From: Gemmatimonadaceae bacterium
GTDB lineage: Bacteria; Gemmatimonadota; Gemmatimonadetes; Gemmatimonadales; Gemmatimonadaceae
DNA: 10,115 bases
Assembly: GCA_014378185.1 (NCBI GenBank)
Contig: JACMOE010000684.1
Span: forward strand, 1 to 10,115
Direction of reading: 5' to 3'
The notes beneath the pieces were generated by a model. It was not told where the DNA came from, searched no databases, and was given only the letters and a program-made list of their open reading frames with translations. The translations under genes and the position numbers were made by a program. Below are positions 5,667 through 10,115 of this stretch, piece by piece (within the stretch, counting starts at the first letter, position 1; each line of letters starts with the position of its first letter).

Positions 5667-6604
5667 GAGGTCACCAATGTGAGCAGGGCGTCCACCTCGG
5701 CAGCCGTGCCGCAGGTGACGACGTTGAGGGCGGGGGCAATCTTCTTGACGAGTCCCTTGAGCACGGCGCCGGGTCCCATCTCCACGAAAAGCGCGTCGGA
5801 ATGGGCGGCCGCGAGAGACTCCACCTCGCGAACCCACTGCACGGGTGACGTGAGTTGTTGCACGAGCAGACGTCGCGCAAGCGCCGCGTCCGTAATGGGT
5901 TGGCCGTTCACGTTCGAGTACACCGGGAAGCGCGGATCGGCGAGATGCGCCATGGCGATCGCAGACTCCAATCCAGCTGCCGCGTCCGTCATGAGGGGCG
6001 AATGGAAGGCGCCGCTGACGTTCAGCCTGATCGTGCGCTTGGCCCCTGCCGCCTTGGCCAAAGCCATGGCGCGGTCCACGCCGGCCGGCTCGCCGCTGAT
6101 CACGGTCTGACCTGGCGAGTTGAAGTTGGCGGGCGACACGACTCCCTCCGCACTGGCCTCCTCGCAGATTTCCTCGACGGGAGTGGTCAGGTCGCCGAGC
6201 AGTGCCGCCATTGCGCCGGGTCGGCGCGTGCCGGACTCGAACATCAGTTCGCCGCGCGTACGCACCAGTTGCACGGCTTCTGGAAGCGCGAGGGCATCAG
6301 CGGCATGATACGCCGTGAATTCCCCCAGCGAATGGCCTGCTGCGGCCACCACCATCGGCGCCAGCGCGTCGCGCACCACAGCCCAGACGGTCGCGCCATG
6401 CGTGGGCCGCGCGGGCTGGGCGTTCAGCGTTTTGGTGAGCTCGTCAGCTGGCCCCTCGAAGCACAGCTGGCTCAGCGGCGCGCCGATTACCGCGTCGGCC
6501 GCACGGAACGTTTCGCGGGCCGCGGGAAAGCGCTCGGCGAGATCCTTTCCCATGCCTGGCACCTGCGACCCCTGACCGGGGAACAACAGCACGACGCTGG
6601 GCAT
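5663..6604 (-). CDS. fabD: malonyl-CoA:acyl-carrier-protein transacylase
   Basis: FabD moves the malonyl group from CoA to ACP, making the extender unit used by FabH and FabF. The 313-residue protein starts MPSVVLLFPGQGSQVPGMG. It contains the nucleophile elbow GHSLGE with Ser92, Arg117 in LVRTRGELM for the malonyl carboxylate, Gln63 and Gln11 positions of the oxyanion region, and catalytic His201 in SGAFHSPLM. These numbers match E. coli FabD closely. The ATG at 6604 lies 3 bp after the fabH stop. No strong ribosome site is seen, as expected inside a coupled operon. Its stop overlaps the GTG of fabG by 4 bp. Confidence 0.97.
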   Translation of the reverse strand: MPSVVLLFPGQGSQVPGMGKDLAERFPAARETFRAADAVIGAPLSQLCFEGPADELTKTLNAQPARPTHGATVWAVVRDALAPMVVAAAGHSLGEFTAYHAADALALPEAVQLVRTRGELMFESGTRRPGAMAALLGDLTTPVEEICEEASAEGVVSPANFNSPGQTVISGEPAGVDRAMALAKAAGAKRTIRLNVSGAFHSPLMTDAAAGLESAIAMAHLADPRFPVYSNVNGQPITDAALARRLLVQQLTSPVQWVREVESLAAAHSDALFVEMGPGAVLKGLVKKIAPALNVVTCGTAAEVDALLTLVTS

Positions 6605-6607
6605 GCG

Positions 6608-7599
<992 letters not shown>

Positions 7600-7603
<4 letters not shown>

Positions 7604-8619
7604 GCCGCGGACTCCGTGGTGTCTCCGAGGCGCTGGCCGATGAGGTCATTCATGCCACTGGTCACGGCCTGGGCGGCCGCCTTGATCGCGTTCTTGATGG
7701 CGCGCGAGGAGGACTTGCCGTGCGCAATCATGCTTACGCCGCGCACGCCGAGCAGGGGTGCGCCGCCATGCTCCGAATAGTCCAGGTGCTTGAGGGCCGC
7801 CTCCAGCTGTGCGCTGTCCACCCCCGCCTTCCGCAGCGTCTCGATCATGAGCGGGCCAATGCCCTCGTAGAACTTCAGCAGCACGTTGCCGACGAAGCCG
7901 TCACAGACCACGACGTCGAGGCCGTGATGTTCCGTGCCCCCGGCGGGGAGGTCGCGGCCCTCCACGTTGCCGATGAAGTTCAGGCCCGACGCCCTGAGCA
8001 GCAGGTGCGCCTCCTTCGTGACCGCGTTGCCTTTTTCCGGCTCCTCGCCGATGCTGAGCAATCCCACCGCCGGATTCGCTCGGCCCAGCACGCATTCCGC
8101 GTATGTGGCGCCGAGTCGCGCGAACTGTACGAGTTCTTCGGGGGAGCAGTCCACGTTGGCGCCCGAATCGACGACCACCAGCGTGTTGCGGAGCGAGGGA
8201 AAGAAGGTGGCAATGGCCGGCCGCTTGAGGCCCGCGTGCAGGCGAAGGAGCACCATGGACGTGGCCATTTGTGCTCCTGTGCTGCCAGCGGACACGAAGG
8301 CGTCGGAATTTCCCTCGGCCTGGAGTCGGAGCCCAACGGCCATGGAGCTGTTGGGCTTGCCGCGCACGACGGCGCTGGGCCGGTCCGTCATCTCGATGAC
8401 GTCGGGCGCCTCGACAATGGACAGGCGATCGCGATGAACGGCCAGCGCGGACAACTCGCCGTTGAGCAGGTCGCGCAACTGCGCTTCCACGACGGCGGTT
8501 TGTCCCACGAGTTGAATGCTATGAGCGGGATCGAGCTCGGCGAGCGCCAACAGCGCACCGGCTACGGTCGCATGGGGAGCAAAGTCGCCCCCCATGGCGT
8601 CCAACGCGATCCGCGCCAA
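7600..8619 (-). CDS. plsX: phosphate acyltransferase (acyl-ACP:phosphate)
   Basis: PlsX makes acyl-phosphate from acyl-ACP and phosphate, feeding PlsY in phosphatidate synthesis at the membrane surface. The 339-residue protein carries DAMGGD (7-12), DAFVSAGSTGA, DSGANVDC, GNVEGRD, CDGFVGNVLLK and GAPLLGVRG with the following HGKSS, all family blocks in order and of normal length. The start is a TTG at 8619-8617: DAMGGD must be kept near the N-terminus, the next ATG is inside that motif, and AAGGA lies 9 nt upstream. The TTG is 2 bp after the rpmF stop. The stop overlaps fabH by 4 bp. PlsX here links fatty-acid output to phospholipid formation. Confidence 0.96.
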
Positions 8620-8621
8620 GA

Positions 8622-8804
8622 TCAGGCTTCCTTGGCCGCGACTCGCTGCTCACCTGCATAGTATCCGCACTCGGCGCACACGTGATGCGGGCGCTTCATG
8701 GCCTGGCATCGCGGGCACTTCTGGATGGCGGTGATGGGCGCGGTCTTGTGCGTGTTGCGGGCGCGCTTCTTTCGCTTGCTGGTTCTGCGCTTCGGGACAG
8801 CCAT
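8622..8804 (-). CDS. rpmF: 50S ribosomal protein L32
   Basis: L32 is a small zinc-ribbon protein of the large ribosomal subunit. The 60-residue reading begins MAVPKRRTSKRKKRARNTHK, the standard basic N-terminus, and has four zinc ligands, Cys30, Cys33, Cys43 and Cys46 (CPRC and CAEC). It is therefore the zinc-binding form, not a Cys-less paralogue. The ATG at 8804 follows the DUF177 stop after 33 bp; no good ribosome site is visible. The order DUF177-rpmF-plsX is widely conserved in bacteria and ties ribosome supply to lipid synthesis. Confidence 0.98.
   Translation of the reverse strand: MAVPKRRTSKRKKRARNTHKTAPITAIQKCPRCQAMKRPHHVCAECGYYAGEQRVAAKEA
8627..8633 (-). promoter_or_regulatory. Shine-Dalgarno of plsX deciding a TTG start
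   Basis: AAGGAAG on the minus strand, formed by the last codons of rpmF, ends 7 nt before a TTG that opens the plsX frame. Because the next ATG falls within the conserved DAMGGD motif, this site supports TTG as the true start. Confidence 0.7.
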
Positions 8805-8837
8805 GGTCTGGTCGGAAAGGGATAGGAACCGGACAAC

Positions 8838-9305
8838 TCAGCTCTGATCGGCATGCGCGCACGAACCGAGATTCAACTCGGCCCCGCATGTCGGGCACAG
8901 CCCCTTGCAGTCGTCACGGCACAACGCGTAGCCTGGAACGTTCAACAACCACTGCTCGCGTACGGCAGGCCGGAGATCGAGTTCGGCCGACCGGTCATCG
9001 AGCAGAAATACATCAGGATCATCTTCCACGCCCTCCGTCCCCGCTTCCGCGAAGATGAGGTGCGCCTCGTCGGAGACGAGACCTTTCGTGTCGCCCAGAC
9101 AGCGGCTGCACGAGAGTGCCACGACTCCATCGATCGAACCGTGCCAGTAGAACCGGCCTGGCCCCGCCGCCGACAACCGCCCTGTCACCTGCACGGGCGC
9201 CGCAGGCTTGGGGTCTCCGTCCTGCCACACTGGATCGTCTACCGACAAGACGTCATCTACGGTGACGGCGTGCTCGGTCAGCGACCGAATGTCAAAGGAC
9301 AGCAT
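8838..9305 (-). CDS. DUF177 / YceD family protein
   Basis: The 155-residue protein matches the DUF177 (YceD) pattern: a CSRCL pair (Cys66, Cys69) in the middle, then DLRPAVREQWLLNVP and a cysteine-rich end with Cys129, Cys133, Cys137, Cys140 and Cys149 (CRDDCKGLCPTCG, then ELNLGSC). This arrangement suggests metal binding. Family members in bacteria lie directly before rpmF, as here, and have been tied to ribosomal RNA or large-subunit maturation; the exact role is not settled and I assign none. The acidic middle (residues 90-110) lacks any recognisable motif. The ATG at 9305 has a strong AGGAGG just 2 nt upstream, which is unusually close. It probably opens the transcript that continues through rpmF and the fab genes. 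Confidence 0.9.
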   Translation of the reverse strand: MLSFDIRSLTEHAVTVDDVLSVDDPVWQDGDPKPAAPVQVTGRLSAAGPGRFYWHGSIDGVVALSCSRCLGDTKGLVSDEAHLIFAEAGTEGVEDDPDVFLLDDRSAELDLRPAVREQWLLNVPGYALCRDDCKGLCPTCGAELNLGSCAHADQS

Positions 9306-9307
9306 AG

Positions 9308-9313
9308 CCTCCT
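9308..9313 (-). promoter_or_regulatory. strong but closely spaced Shine-Dalgarno of the DUF177 gene
   Basis: AGGAGG on the minus strand is the best ribosome-site match in the window, but only two bases (CT) separate it from the ATG at 9305. The second codon is CTG, which would give 5 nt spacing if used. The ATG remains the preferred start. Confidence 0.6.
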
Positions 9314-9361
9314 AACCTAGCCTGACTGGCGTGTCTATACAAGTCCGCACGGCGCGGCGAG

Positions 9362-9790
9362 TTAGCCGACGGTCACCCACTCGCACTCGGCAAAGAAGAA
9401 GCGTGCCTCGCGGGCCGCATTGTCGTCCGAGTCCGAGGCATGGATGGCGTTCCGGCCCTTGGACTCCGCGTAGAGCTTCCGGACCGTCCCGGCCGCAGCG
9501 TCAGCCGGATCCGTGGCGCCGATGGCGTCACGCAGGGCACTCACTGCGTCGGCCTTTTCCAGGACGAGCGGCATGCAGGCGCCCGACGTCATGAACTCGA
9601 CCAGTTCGCCGTAAAACGGGCGCGCCCGGTGGACTTCATAGAAGTGTCCAGCCTGCTCCGTGCTCATGCGCATGGTACGCGCGGCGCGAATGCGGAAACC
9701 CTTCTCCTCGAGAAGGGCGATGATCTTTCCCGCCTTGCCAGCGCCGAAGGCGTCGGGCTTGATGATCGTGAGGGTGTAATTGCCAGCCAT
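9362..9790 (-). CDS. ndk: nucleoside diphosphate kinase
   Basis: Ndk transfers the terminal phosphate of ATP to nucleoside diphosphates through a phospho-histidine, balancing nucleotide pools in the cytoplasm. The 142-residue protein begins MAGNYTLTIIKPDAFGAGKAG and has Lys11 in IIKPD, HRARPFYGELVEFMTSG (54-70), and the active-site motif NAIHASDS with His117. Length is normal. The ATG at 9790 is preceded by GGAG at 7 nt. SGACMPLVLEK replaces the more common SGPVV-type segment, but this is peripheral to catalysis. The gene is 39 bp after the CBS gene and 56 bp before the DUF177 gene, on the same strand, so it may share a transcript with either. Confidence 0.97.
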   Translation of the reverse strand: MAGNYTLTIIKPDAFGAGKAGKIIALLEEKGFRIRAARTMRMSTEQAGHFYEVHRARPFYGELVEFMTSGACMPLVLEKADAVSALRDAIGATDPADAAAGTVRKLYAESKGRNAIHASDSDDNAAREARFFFAECEWVTVG

Positions 9791-9829
9791 CAGTCTGCTC
9801 CGTGAAATGTGCGCACCTGCGGTGCCCCG

Positions 9830-10115
9830 TCATGATCCAATCAATTTACGAACGATGTCGCCTCGCGTGAGAAAGCCGACCAGCCGGCCGTCTCGCACCA
9901 CGGGGACCCGATCCACGTCCCTGTTACTCACCAGCGCCGCCACCTCTGCCAGCGGCTGCTCTGGCGCGACACACAAGACCTGCCGCGTCATCACGTCCCG
10001 CACTGTCTTTCCGCCCATGGACGGAGGCGTGGCGACACGTGCATCCGGACCGGTGAAGGCCTGCATCGTGAGCAGATGCCGGATCACTTCCCGCTCGCTC
10101 ACCATGCCCAGCACC
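9830..10115 (-). CDS. CBS-domain protein, C-terminal part (runs off the window)
   Basis: The visible 94 residues (reading from base 10114) contain the end of one CBS domain, VLGMVSEREVIRHLL, and after a linker a second CBS domain, VRDVMTRQVLCVAP to VPVVRDGRLVGFLTRGDIVRKLIGS. The VRDVMT opening and GFLTRGDIV closing are typical of Bateman modules, which bind adenosyl nucleotides. Because the frame is open at the window edge, the true start and any further domain lie outside; the first visible methionine is inside CBS domain 1 and is not a start. It could be a stand-alone two-CBS protein or the tail of a larger regulated enzyme. It ends 39 bp before ndk. Confidence 0.87.
   Translation of the reverse strand, partial: VLGMVSEREVIRHLLTMQAFTGPDARVATPPSMGGKTVRDVMTRQVLCVAPEQPLAEVAALVSNRDVDRVPVVRDGRLVGFLTRGDIVRKLIGS

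Noticed and set aside
5667..5837. N-terminal extension of fabG within fabD.
   Set aside because: The classical SDR start lies a few residues before TGSTRGIG, which fits the GTG at 5666; the extension is an out-of-frame reading of fabD.
9306..9361. Promoter in the 56-bp ndk-DUF177 gap (TATAGA or TTGTAT/TAGGTT).
   Set aside because: TATAGA has no -35 partner at a fitting distance, and the TTGTAT/TAGGTT pair would start transcription almost at the ATG; neither is convincing.
9813..9825. Small hairpin GCACC-TGC-GGTGC between the CBS gene and ndk, as a terminator.
   Set aside because: The stem is only 5 bp and no T-run follows on the minus strand.

Overview
This is a gene-dense, visibly G+C-rich bacterial chromosomal segment. 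All fourteen recognised genes lie on the minus strand, so transcription runs from high to low coordinates. Two are partial, one at each end of the window. The combination of a complete type II fatty-acid synthesis cluster, futalosine-route menaquinone genes and the non-mevalonate isoprenoid gene ispF fits a free-living bacterium of a deep, high-G+C lineage. Gemmatimonadota is my best guess, but it rests on overall resemblance and not on a search.

Layout in the direction of transcription. (1) 10115-9830: the end of a CBS-domain protein. (2) 9790-9362: nucleoside diphosphate kinase, ndk. (3) 9305-8622: a DUF177/YceD zinc-type protein and ribosomal protein L32 (rpmF), the usual lead-in to the fatty-acid cluster. 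(4) 8619-4929: plsX, fabH, fabD and fabG, packed with 4-bp overlaps or gaps of 2-3 bp. (5) 4928-4780: a 149-bp spacer, the largest in the window, holding an imperfect palindrome directly after the fabG stop, then a possible promoter and a good Shine-Dalgarno sequence for acpP. (6) 4779-3296: acpP and fabF, overlapping as TAATG. (7) 3289-226: mqnE, mqnA and mqnC, three enzymes of the futalosine menaquinone pathway, tightly coupled to fabF and to one another. (8) 203-1: the first 67 codons of ispF.

Read together, the block from DUF177 to ispF makes acyl chains and phosphatidate precursors (plsX, fab genes, ACP), the menaquinone head group (mqnEAC) and part of the isoprenoid supply for the quinone tail (ispF). 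It is in effect a membrane-building gene train with almost no intergenic space. I see no CRISPR array, tRNA, rRNA, transposase or phage gene, and no convincing wholly new system. The points most worth a second look are the joining of fab, mqn and ispF genes, a non-standard CX5CX2C radical-SAM cysteine motif in MqnE, the palindromic repeat between fabG and acpP, and the first 20 bases of the window, where the ispF reading stops looking like IspF.
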